NCBI GenBank assembly: GCA_041674345.1
Contig: JBAYVY010000110.1
Span: 1 to 9,972, forward strand
DNA from: JBAYVY01 sp041674345
Lineage (GTDB): Bacteria; Planctomycetota; Phycisphaerae; Phycisphaerales; Zrk34
Length of the DNA stretch: 9,972 nt
Direction: 5' to 3'
This document shows positions 1-5,573 of this stretch, in pieces; positions within the stretch are counted from its first letter, which is position 1; every line of letters begins with the position of its first letter. The notes beneath the pieces were generated by a model. That model saw only the letters and a list, made by a program, of their open reading frames with translations, had not been told where the DNA came from and made no database searches. A program made the translations under genes and the position numbers.

Positions 1-19
1 CCCGCGATGGTATCGCGGG
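1..19. other. Perfect inverted repeat (hairpin)
   Basis: An 8-bp perfect stem, CCCGCGAT (1-8) and ATCGCGGG (12-19), encloses a 3-nt loop. No T-run follows, so it is not a classical intrinsic terminator. It could be the tail of a terminator or a REP-like element from the gene to the left, which is outside the window. The possible ATG at 7 lies inside this stem, which is one reason to prefer the start at 34 for the first gene. Confidence 0.5.
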
Positions 20-33
20 TCGGAAAGTGCATC

Positions 34-921
34 ATGCCGACCGCAGCCGCATTCGTTGACATTCTGAAAACCAAGACCCTGCTTTGCGACGGCGCGATGG
101 GCACGCAGCTCATGGCGGCGGGATTGCAGCCGGGCAGTTGCACGCTGACGTGGAATGTGGATCGGCCCGATGTGGTGGCGGCGATCCATCAGCGGTATCG
201 GGATGCCGGTTGCGACATCATCACGACCAACAGTTTTCAGGGCACGACGACGGCGCTGGCGATGCACGGATTGTCGGATCGCTGCGCGGAACTGAATCGC
301 GCCGCGGCGGCATGCGCGGCGAAGGTCGCGGGCAAGGACGCATTCGTCGCCGCCGATGTCGGACCGTTCGGCGGGTTCCTCGAACCGATCGGCGAGGTCA
401 CGCCCGATCAACTGCTCGCCATTTTCACCGAACAGTTGCGGGCATTGCGCGACGGCGGGGCGAATGTCGCGCTGATCGAAACGATGAGCGACCCCCCGGA
501 AGCGGCCATCGCTGTGAAAGCCGCCCGCGCCATTGCCGATTGGCCGGTGATCGCCACGTTCACTTATCAGAAGGCGCATGGCGGCTTCGCCACCATGATG
601 GGTCAGTCGCCGGCGGAAGTGGTGAAGGCGATGATCGACGCGGGGGCGGACGTGGTGGGTACCAACTGCGGCACGGCGCTGGACCTGAACGATTATGTGC
701 GGCTGGCCGAACAATTGCTTGCGGCGGCGGGCGATACGCCGGTGATTGTGCAACCCAACGCCGGTTCGCCGGTGGAACGCGACGGGGCGTTGCATTATGT
801 CGCCACGCCGGCCGACATGGCGGAACTGGCGTCGAAGCTGAAGTCGATGGGCGTGAGGATCATCGGCGGCTGCTGCGGGACCAGTCCGTCGCACCTGGCG
901 GCGATGAGCCGGGCTGTCTGA
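34..921 (+). CDS. Homocysteine S-methyltransferase family protein
   Basis: This predicted cytosolic enzyme moves a methyl group to a thiol such as homocysteine, using a methyl donor that the sequence does not reveal. The 295-residue length fits a stand-alone single-domain (betaine/S-methylmethionine type, MetH N-terminal-like) (beta/alpha)8 barrel. Near the N-terminus is DGAMGTQL (about residues 19-26). The three expected zinc cysteines are present: one in GTNCG (C212) and two in GGCCGT (C280, C281), so the enzyme looks intact. The start at 34 is preferred over the in-frame ATG at 7 because GGAAAG at 22-27 lies 6 nt upstream and the earlier ATG sits in a hairpin. There is no cobalamin or folate-binding domain, so this is not full-length MetH. 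The next gene encodes a URO-D-superfamily protein, a family with known methyltransferases, so a shared methyl-transfer role is possible but inferred. The exact substrate cannot be assigned. Confidence 0.9.
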   Translation: MPTAAAFVDILKTKTLLCDGAMGTQLMAAGLQPGSCTLTWNVDRPDVVAAIHQRYRDAGCDIITTNSFQGTTTALAMHGLSDRCAELNRAAAACAAKVAGKDAFVAADVGPFGGFLEPIGEVTPDQLLAIFTEQLRALRDGGANVALIETMSDPPEAAIAVKAARAIADWPVIATFTYQKAHGGFATMMGQSPAEVVKAMIDAGADVVGTNCGTALDLNDYVRLAEQLLAAAGDTPVIVQPNAGSPVERDGALHYVATPADMAELASKLKSMGVRIIGGCCGTSPSHLAAMSRAV

Positions 922-971
922 CCATTTCGTACAAGTGAACCCCCGGAAGGATCATGTCGCATGGGGCGGGC

Positions 972-994
972 GGGGTGTAGTATTTTCACACCCC
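972..994. other. Short hairpin downstream of the first gene
   Basis: GGGGTGT (972-978) pairs perfectly with ACACCCC (988-994) across a 9-nt loop. It lies about 50 nt after the stop of the homocysteine methyltransferase gene. It could end transcription or stabilise the 3' end, but no T-run follows on either strand, so intrinsic terminator function is uncertain. Confidence 0.35.
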
Positions 995-1007
995 CACCGA
1001 TAGGAGT

Positions 1008-1125
1008 ATTGGGTGATTTGGCGAAGCAGGATTGGGTGAAGTGAAGGCGTTGAGGCAAGCCCGATCGGCGGCGTGCCGGGGTTCACTACCCAATCACCAA
1101 ATCGCACATCACCCAATCACCCAAT
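1008..1125. repeat. Facing arrays of octamer ATTGGGTG / CACCCAAT in the URO-D leader
   Basis: On the left, ATTGGGTG occurs at 1008-1015 and 1031-1038, with a variant ATTTGGCG at 1016-1023. On the right, the complement CACCCAAT occurs in tandem at 1110-1117 and 1118-1125, with variants TACCCAAT (1087-1094) and CACCAAAT (1095-1102). Both sides show the same 8-8-7-8 spacing when read outward. The inner units form a long stem: 1031-1037 with 1088-1094 and 1040-1045 with 1082-1087, giving 13 bp with a 2-nt bulge around a 36-nt loop. The last right-hand unit overlaps the ATG at 1124. The structure could be a regulatory leader, a foldback element or an expanded microsatellite. No known family is recognised. 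Confidence 0.75.
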
Positions 1126-2215
1126 GAACATGACCCCGCTTGAAAACTTTCATCGAATGATGCGTGGCGAAGGCGCGAAGTGGTTGCCGCTGGATTTGCC
1201 GTGTACCCCGCCGATCCTTGATCTGATCGAAAAGGAAACCGGCAGGCGCGACCCGGTCGAGGCGTTCAACCTGGACATGCGATGGACCGGCTCGGCGGCG
1301 AACGGTGATCCGGCGGCATGGCGGTGCGCGCTGGAAAAACTGGGGTATGAAGCCCCGGCGGGCGCGAAGTTCGACGGGCTGGGTTGGGCGACGGTCGAGC
1401 CGGACCGCGCCAGCGTGGGGGCGGCGTATCACTTCGTGCAGGAGTTGCATCCGCTGTCGGTCATCACATCGGTGGAGCAGTTGAAATCGCTGCCCTGGCC
1501 GGACGTGCATGAGGCGAGGCATTACGCGGGGTTGGAAGTGAGCGTGCGGGCGATTCACGACACGGGGCGGTTCGCGGTGGCGGGGCTGGGCTGCACGTTG
1601 TTCGAGACAAGCTGGTACCGGCGGGGCATGGACAATTTATACATGGACCTGGCGGAGGGCAACGGCATCAGCGACTGGCTGATGGACTGGTTCACGGAGC
1701 GGTCGTGCGTGGCGGGGCGCGCGGCGGTTCATGCGGGCGCGGATGTGATCGGCTTGGGCGACGACATCGGCACGCAGCGCGGGATGATGATGTCGCCGGA
1801 CTACTGGCGGGAGCATCTGAAGTGGCGATTGAAGCGCGTGGTGGACGCGATTCGCACAGCGGCGAAGGAGACGGGGCGGACGGTTTACATTTTGTATCAC
1901 AGCGACGGCGACGTTCGGGATGTGTTGGATGAGTTGTTTGAGATGGGGATCGACATTTTGAACCCGTTGCAGCCGGAGTGCATGCCGGTGCGGGAAGTGG
2001 TGGAGAAGTATCACTCGCAGGGATTTTGGGGTGCGATCGGGATACAGACGACGATGCCGTTCGGCTCGGCGGAGGATGTGCGCCGTGTGGTGGCGGAGTT
2101 GGTGGATTTGGCGCGGGGCGGCGCGAGGATTGTGATCGCGCCGACGCACGTGCTGGAGCCGGAGGTTCCGTGGGGGAACATCAAGGCGTTGGTGGAGGCG
2201 GCGCGGGGGTTGTGA
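1124..2215 (+). CDS. Uroporphyrinogen decarboxylase (URO-D) superfamily protein, methyltransferase-like
   Basis: This is a 363-residue cytosolic (beta/alpha)8-barrel protein of the URO-D superfamily, which includes HemE and cobalamin-dependent methyltransferases such as MtaA. The N-terminus MTPLENFHRMMRGE matches the usual family start. The segment GLGDDIGTQRGMMMSPDYW (210-228) is typical of the non-HemE branch, followed by HSDGD (259-263), NPLQPEC (280-286) and a C-terminal TH.LEPEVPWGNI segment. H259 and C286 could take part in metal binding, by analogy only. I see no HemE-specific features, so haem synthesis is unlikely. The start at 1124 (or ATG 1130) is chosen from the family start. A GTG at 1073 would add 17 residues encoded mainly by the octamer repeat. 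No Shine-Dalgarno sequence precedes 1124, because the repeat occupies that place. The last 30 codons are duplicated at 3684-3776. The neighbouring homocysteine methyltransferase hints at methyl transfer, with no corrinoid protein visible. Confidence 0.88.
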   Translation: MNMTPLENFHRMMRGEGAKWLPLDLPCTPPILDLIEKETGRRDPVEAFNLDMRWTGSAANGDPAAWRCALEKLGYEAPAGAKFDGLGWATVEPDRASVGAAYHFVQELHPLSVITSVEQLKSLPWPDVHEARHYAGLEVSVRAIHDTGRFAVAGLGCTLFETSWYRRGMDNLYMDLAEGNGISDWLMDWFTERSCVAGRAAVHAGADVIGLGDDIGTQRGMMMSPDYWREHLKWRLKRVVDAIRTAAKETGRTVYILYHSDGDVRDVLDELFEMGIDILNPLQPECMPVREVVEKYHSQGFWGAIGIQTTMPFGSAEDVRRVVAELVDLARGGARIVIAPTHVLEPEVPWGNIKALVEAARGL

Positions 2216-2216
2216 A
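2123..2216 (+). repeat. 94-bp direct repeat, copy 1 (3' end of the URO-D gene)
   Basis: This copy covers the last 30 codons and stop of the intact URO-D gene. It matches 3684-3777 at 92 of 94 positions. The only differences are two adjacent bases, GC at 2201-2202 against AA at 3762-3763. Identity stops abruptly at both ends. It marks the left edge of the low-GC cassette. Confidence 0.95.
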
Positions 2217-2262
2217 GCATCCTAATTGATGAGTTTCCAGCATTTGTTATCAGAACTTCGTT

Positions 2263-3030
2263 TCAGATAGCTTCTCGTGTCACGAAGCGTTCACCGTTTT
2301 GGCGCAAGTCGTCGAGAGACGGGAATACTTTGTCAGCGGCTGATAATAAGCGGTTTTGATCTTTCCTGCCTACCGCATCAAGGTCTTCCAAAACCACCGC
2401 TCCGCAAAAATGAAGACCTTCATTTTGGAACTTAAGGCAGGAGATGGTTGTTAACTTCGCCGTCGCCGGACTATTCACGCCGAATAAATAAATCGGCCTG
2501 GGTCGATGGTTGATACAGTAATTGACCTGATATTCTTCCTGATCGGGAAGCGGATAGTATGGTCCGTGTGGTTCAAATCGGGCGAATTGAGACTTGACTG
2601 TTTCCCCAAGCATTTCAAAGAATAAACTATGGATCATCTCGCGACGAAACGCCCGCATGTTGGATACTTTGGCCACGGTCTGAGCGAATTGGAGTACCGC
2701 GGGATAAAGATGTTGGGGCTTGGTATCCAGATACAGGTTGCCCCCCTCTTCCGTCAGCCCATTTTCCGACAAAATTTTCTGGAAAATCCGTTCTTTGGTT
2801 TCTGAATCAATGTCATACCAATACGACAGGCGCATCAGGGTCATCCCCCGATCACAAACCCGAATGTCACCCGCTCGTACAGGTGACGGTTGGAGAAAGA
2901 TGTCAACGAGGTCTCCATCTTCGTGATACAGCGGCACAACTAGTTGCGCAACATCCGGGCGTTTTTCGATCACTCGAAGTCGCCCATTGAACTGCTCATT
3001 CAGCAAGTTGGTGTAATCGTTGGCAACCAC
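2263..3030 (-). CDS. DUF1828/DUF1829-like protein
   Basis: This is a 255-residue protein of unknown function with no signal peptide or membrane segment, so it is probably cytosolic. Residues about 30-125 resemble DUF1828: a strand-rich start with HEDGDLVDIFL, then IRVCDRGMTLMRL, an ILSENGL helix and a GNLYLDT strand. Residues about 135-245 resemble DUF1829, with a FGVNSPATAKL segment and a KFQNEGLHFCGAVVLED stretch. These assignments come from pattern recall, not a search. The start is GTG at 3030, directly after the TAA of the upstream gene (3031-3033). A GGAG at 3037-3040 lies 6 nt before it, so the two genes are almost certainly translationally coupled. Family members are often found in mobile or phage-related DNA. 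That fits the low GC and flanking repeats. A toxin, antitoxin or defence role is possible but unproven. The gene converges on the URO-D gene, 47 bp away. Confidence 0.8.
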   Translation of the reverse strand: MVANDYTNLLNEQFNGRLRVIEKRPDVAQLVVPLYHEDGDLVDIFLQPSPVRAGDIRVCDRGMTLMRLSYWYDIDSETKERIFQKILSENGLTEEGGNLYLDTKPQHLYPAVLQFAQTVAKVSNMRAFRREMIHSLFFEMLGETVKSQFARFEPHGPYYPLPDQEEYQVNYCINHRPRPIYLFGVNSPATAKLTTISCLKFQNEGLHFCGAVVLEDLDAVGRKDQNRLLSAADKVFPSLDDLRQNGERFVTREAI

Positions 3031-3525
3031 TTACGACTCCAAGTCCCAGAGATTTTTTGAGGGAAGATCGGGGAAAAGATCCCCGGCATCCTTGACATTA
3101 CATTCTTTCAGGAAAAAAAGGATCGCGTCTTCAAATGTTGCGTAGGCGGTTGTTCGTTCAGCCCCTTTTTCGGCGGCCCTTCCTGCTTCCAGATTATCGG
3201 CTTTGGCACGGTGAATGTGACAGCCGGTGTGATGTCTGACGTTATCGGTCGGTTCGGCGAAGCCCTCATGCGGACCATTGCATCGTAGAAGACATATCGT
3301 CGGCTCGCCACCACCGGGGGCGTATCTCAGGCCGATCGAAAAATTTTCGGGAAAATCCTGGCCTTGCCGCAGAAACACATCGAATCGTTGATTGCCATCT
3401 TCCGACGTCAGTTTCATATCGTTACGCCTGTGGCCGTGTTCCTCGACCATCTGGCGTCGCGGTTTTTCCGTAACCACCTTGGAGCAGCGGATGAGTTCGT
3501 CAATATGGGTCTGTGAAAGTGCCAT
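3031..3525 (-). CDS. Small DUF6978-like protein, first gene of the cassette
   Basis: This is a 164-residue soluble protein of unknown function. The pattern DGNQRFDVFLRQG (43-55), then CLLRCNGPHEGF (78-89), then GCHIHRA (101-107) and a C-terminal helix FEDAILFFLKECNV (131-144) recalls the DUF6978 family, in which a conserved R..G.PH and a later HIH-type motif occur. This is recall and not verified. The conserved histidines (H86, H103, H105) could form a metal or catalytic site, which is inference. The start at 3525 is chosen because a strong GGAGG (complement of 3531-3535) lies 5 nt upstream. The upstream in-frame ATG at 3654 would add 43 residues without family character. Stop and next start touch with no gap, so the gene is coupled to the DUF1828-like gene. 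Together they form a two-gene cassette whose arrangement resembles toxin-antitoxin or small defence modules. Confidence 0.78.
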   Translation of the reverse strand: MALSQTHIDELIRCSKVVTEKPRRQMVEEHGHRRNDMKLTSEDGNQRFDVFLRQGQDFPENFSIGLRYAPGGGEPTICLLRCNGPHEGFAEPTDNVRHHTGCHIHRAKADNLEAGRAAEKGAERTTAYATFEDAILFFLKECNVKDAGDLFPDLPSKNLWDLES

Positions 3526-3599
3526 TAATACCTCCGGTTTATGCAATGCGCCTTCATCACCCAATGTAATTCGTCTATGGCCGATTCGACAGGGCATTG

Positions 3600-3611
3600 T
3601 CCACAAGTGGA
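3600..3611. promoter_or_regulatory. Operator-like palindrome TCCACAAGTGGA
   Basis: Two 5-bp arms (TCCAC and GTGGA) are separated by 2 bp, in the region upstream of the minus-strand two-gene cassette, about 75 bp before its start codon. Such a site could be bound by a dimeric regulator, possibly the cassette's own product. No clear -35/-10 pair was found, so this is tentative. Confidence 0.3.
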
Positions 3612-3635
3612 TTACGCGAACATGGTAACGAATAC

Positions 3636-3651
3636 CTACCCTGACGGGTAG
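3636..3651. promoter_or_regulatory. Hairpin/palindrome CTACCC-TGAC-GGGTAG
   Basis: A perfect 6-bp stem with a 4-nt loop lies about 110 bp upstream of the cassette start and about 30 bp from the right-hand 94-bp repeat. It may be an operator, a recombination end or a transcript hairpin. The sequence alone does not decide. Confidence 0.3.
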
Positions 3652-3683
3652 CATGAGAATTTGGTAATGGTGATTGTGGCGTG

Positions 3684-3777
3684 GCGAGGATTGTGATCGC
3701 GCCGACGCACGTGCTGGAGCCGGAGGTTCCGTGGGGGAACATCAAGGCGTTGGTGGAGGCGAAGCGGGGGTTGTGAA
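3684..3777 (+). pseudogene. 94-bp direct repeat, copy 2: orphan URO-D 3' fragment
   Basis: This copy encodes the last 30 residues of the URO-D protein plus its stop codon in frame, with one change (EAARGL becomes EAKRGL). It has no gene body in front. The frame is closed by a TGA at 3654-3656, and only weak resemblance to the parental sequence remains just upstream (3669-3683). It ends 7 bp from the stop of the convergent methyltransferase gene. It could be the original host gene end displaced by insertion of the cassette, or the remnant of a tandem URO-D paralogue. Confidence 0.9.
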
Positions 3778-3784
3778 TGATCGG

Positions 3785-5452
3785 CTATTCGTCTTCATTG
3801 CTCAGCACCATTTGTTTGTCGTCGGCGCGGCTTGATTTGGGGGCTTTTTTGAAGGTGCGGATATCGCGCCAGGGGGGCATATCGACGGCTTTGCCCTGCA
3901 ACAGTTCTTCGATGGTCAACAACTGAATCTTCGGATGCGTCGTGCCCTGCGCGGATTTGTAAAAACCGGCCCCGGCGGCTTCCTGTCGCATCGGTTTGGT
4001 GGGCGGCTCCATCGAGATCAGCACGCCCATGACAGCGCCTGACGATTTTTCACGTTCGACTACGCCGACCAGATCACGCACCATCGGGACGCTGAGATTT
4101 TGGCCCGCCTTGACGGATACCATGACCTGCTTAAAGTTCGCGGCTTCCGATTCGTCGTGGAAGAACAACCGGCCGTCGATGCCCTTGTCGGCCCCTTTCT
4201 TTTTTTCGACCGGCCGCGCGCCGATCAGCCCCAGCGCCCACCACTGGAACTGCCAGGGGTCTTCCTTCGCCAGTTGGGCGGCATCGGGAAGCGAGGTCGG
4301 CTCGCCGAGCACGCGGTAGGTTTTGCCGACGTTCGGCCCGAAAGCGTTTTGAAGCCGAACCTTGATGAGATTGACCGCCAGATGCGTGATGTCGATGCCG
4401 ATCCACCGGCGTTTGAGTTTTTGCGCGACGGCGACCGTCGTGCCGCAGCCGCAGAACGGATCAAGCACCACATCGCCCTTGTTGGATGAAGCGGCGATGA
4501 TCCGTTCGAGCAACGCTTCGGGCTTCTGCGTGGGGTAGCCCAGACGCTCGGCGGCTTGCGCTCCGATGGGCCTGATGTCTGTCCACAAGTCCTGAATCGG
4601 CACGCCGAACATTTCATCCAGGTATCGCTTGTAAGCGGGAACCGCCCCGGGTTTGGTTTGCACGATCCGTCCTTCGGCTATCAATTGGTTCATTCGTTCT
4701 TTGCTGTATCGCCAGTACCGCGTGACACCCATGACTTCGTATCGCGGGTTGCCTTTGGCGCCACCGCCCGGTCCGATGAGATTGTCCAAACGATAAACGC
4801 GGCCCGTTTCCGGTTCCGTATGTTTGTAAAACGCTTTCAAATACGCTTCATCATATGGCGTGTAAAGCCAGTTCCATTTCCAATGTTCCGATTTGGTGTA
4901 AAACAGAATGATGTCGTGAATCCGCCCGTGTTGCATACGGCCCTGCTTGGCGTCGCTGTGAGCGCTGCTGCGTTTCCAAATGATTTCGGATTTGAAATTC
5001 GCGGGTCCGAAGATCGCATCCATCAGCAACTTGAGGTAATGACTGGCGGTGGGGTCGCAGTGGAGATAGATGGAGCCGGTGGGCTTGAGGACGCGGCGGA
5101 GTTCGACGAGACGTGGAGCCATGTTGGACAGATACGCCAGCATGTCGGAGGGACCGAGGAAGGTTTTGAAGGCGAGCATGGCGGTGGCGACTTGTCCGCC
5201 GGATTCGAGGGCGAGTTGGAAATTGGCGGCGGCTTCGGTGTCCCAGGTCCATGTGTCCCCGAAGGCCTTGAATTGGGCGTGCGCTTTTTCGCCGGACTTC
5301 TCGGCGAACAGGACGTTGTAATCGGCGTTGGAATTGAACGGCGGATCGAGGTAGATCAGATCGACCGATTCATCGGCGATGTGTTCGTGAAGAACGTCGA
5401 GGTTGTCGCCGTAGTAGAGTGTGTTGTCGGGGGCGTTGACCATAATGGGCAT
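3785..5452 (-). CDS. DNA methyltransferase with C-terminal Mrr-like nuclease domain
   Basis: This 555-residue protein probably both modifies and cuts DNA. The N-terminal part is an N6-adenine/N4-cytosine methyltransferase of the beta order. The catalytic motif IV, DPPF, is at 36-39. The GYPTQKP motif (305-311) and SAM-binding DPFCGCGTT (331-339) follow. The region between about 150 and 290 is the likely target-recognition part. Residues about 400-515 resemble the Mrr-type PD-(D/E)XK fold: DKGIDG (422-427, with D426 as candidate catalytic acid), VSVKAG (445-450, K448) and a following VRDLVGVVE helix. Serine replaces the usual E/Q before the lysine, so cleavage activity is uncertain. The start at 5452 gives a natural length, with ATG 5443 the alternative. 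Neither has a clear Shine-Dalgarno sequence. No separate restriction or specificity gene is nearby. It is transcribed divergently from the kinase operon and lies beside the inserted cassette. Confidence 0.9.
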   Translation of the reverse strand: MPIMVNAPDNTLYYGDNLDVLHEHIADESVDLIYLDPPFNSNADYNVLFAEKSGEKAHAQFKAFGDTWTWDTEAAANFQLALESGGQVATAMLAFKTFLGPSDMLAYLSNMAPRLVELRRVLKPTGSIYLHCDPTASHYLKLLMDAIFGPANFKSEIIWKRSSAHSDAKQGRMQHGRIHDIILFYTKSEHWKWNWLYTPYDEAYLKAFYKHTEPETGRVYRLDNLIGPGGGAKGNPRYEVMGVTRYWRYSKERMNQLIAEGRIVQTKPGAVPAYKRYLDEMFGVPIQDLWTDIRPIGAQAAERLGYPTQKPEALLERIIAASSNKGDVVLDPFCGCGTTVAVAQKLKRRWIGIDITHLAVNLIKVRLQNAFGPNVGKTYRVLGEPTSLPDAAQLAKEDPWQFQWWALGLIGARPVEKKKGADKGIDGRLFFHDESEAANFKQVMVSVKAGQNLSVPMVRDLVGVVEREKSSGAVMGVLISMEPPTKPMRQEAAGAGFYKSAQGTTHPKIQLLTIEELLQGKAVDMPPWRDIRTFKKAPKSSRADDKQMVLSNEDE

Positions 5453-5489
5453 GGTAACGACTGCGAATCGGTATCGGAAGGGCGACCGG

Positions 5490-5511
5490 GCAGAGCGCGG
5501 GCAGAGCGCGG
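5490..5511. repeat. Tandem duplication of an 11-mer
   Basis: GCAGAGCGCGG occurs twice in direct tandem (5490-5500 and 5501-5511). It lies in the 121-bp divergent intergenic region between the methyltransferase and kinase genes, where both promoters should be. It may be a binding-site pair or simple slippage. I could not identify a convincing promoter for either gene. Confidence 0.6.
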
Positions 5512-5573
5512 GTGTGGGATTGCGGGCAGGGGGGTAAGATGTGTGATGGTGGTTGGTTGATTATGGAGTGTGA

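Larger units (their letters stand above)
2217..3683. mobile_element. Putative inserted low-GC cassette between duplicated gene ends
   Basis: The cassette lies between the two 94-bp copies, so repeat plus unique part is 1561 bp. Sampled 60-mers are 38% (2221-2280), 40% (2581-2640) and 45% (3061-3120) GC, against 65% at 1741-1800. It holds two minus-strand genes and their upstream region. A direct repeat of a gene's 3' end resembles the att sites of islands that integrate into gene ends and restore them. However, no integrase, transposase or terminal inverted repeat is visible. It may be a non-autonomous element mobilised in trans, an island remnant, or the product of recombination with a second URO-D copy. 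That it is inserted DNA is well supported, but the mechanism is inference. Confidence 0.65.

Noticed and set aside
84..938. Plus-strand open frame overlapping the first gene in another frame
   Set aside because: It is Arg/Gly-rich shadow coding; the homocysteine methyltransferase frame carries the family motifs.
1008..1125. CRISPR array
   Set aside because: The units are 8 bp, adjacent and partly inverted, with no spacers of CRISPR size and no cas genes.
1124..2215. hemE (true uroporphyrinogen decarboxylase)
   Set aside because: The GDDIGTQRG, HSDGD and NPLQPE pattern belongs to the methyltransferase-like branch, and no HemE-specific N-terminal motif is seen.
3621..3631. 11-mer CATGGTAACGA shared with 5450-5460, upstream of two minus-strand genes
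   Set aside because: An 11-base match is expected several times by chance in 10 kb, and the flanks do not match.
3526..3654. Upstream extension of the small cassette gene to an ATG at 3654
   Set aside because: The strong GGAGG just before 3525 and the lack of family-like sequence in the extra 43 residues favour the shorter form.
2217..3683. Insertion sequence with transposase
   Set aside because: Neither encoded protein resembles a transposase or integrase, and no terminal inverted repeats were found at the edges.
4556..5560. Plus-strand open frame of 334 residues
   Set aside because: It lies opposite the methyltransferase gene, which has motifs in correct order, and shows no recognisable domain itself.
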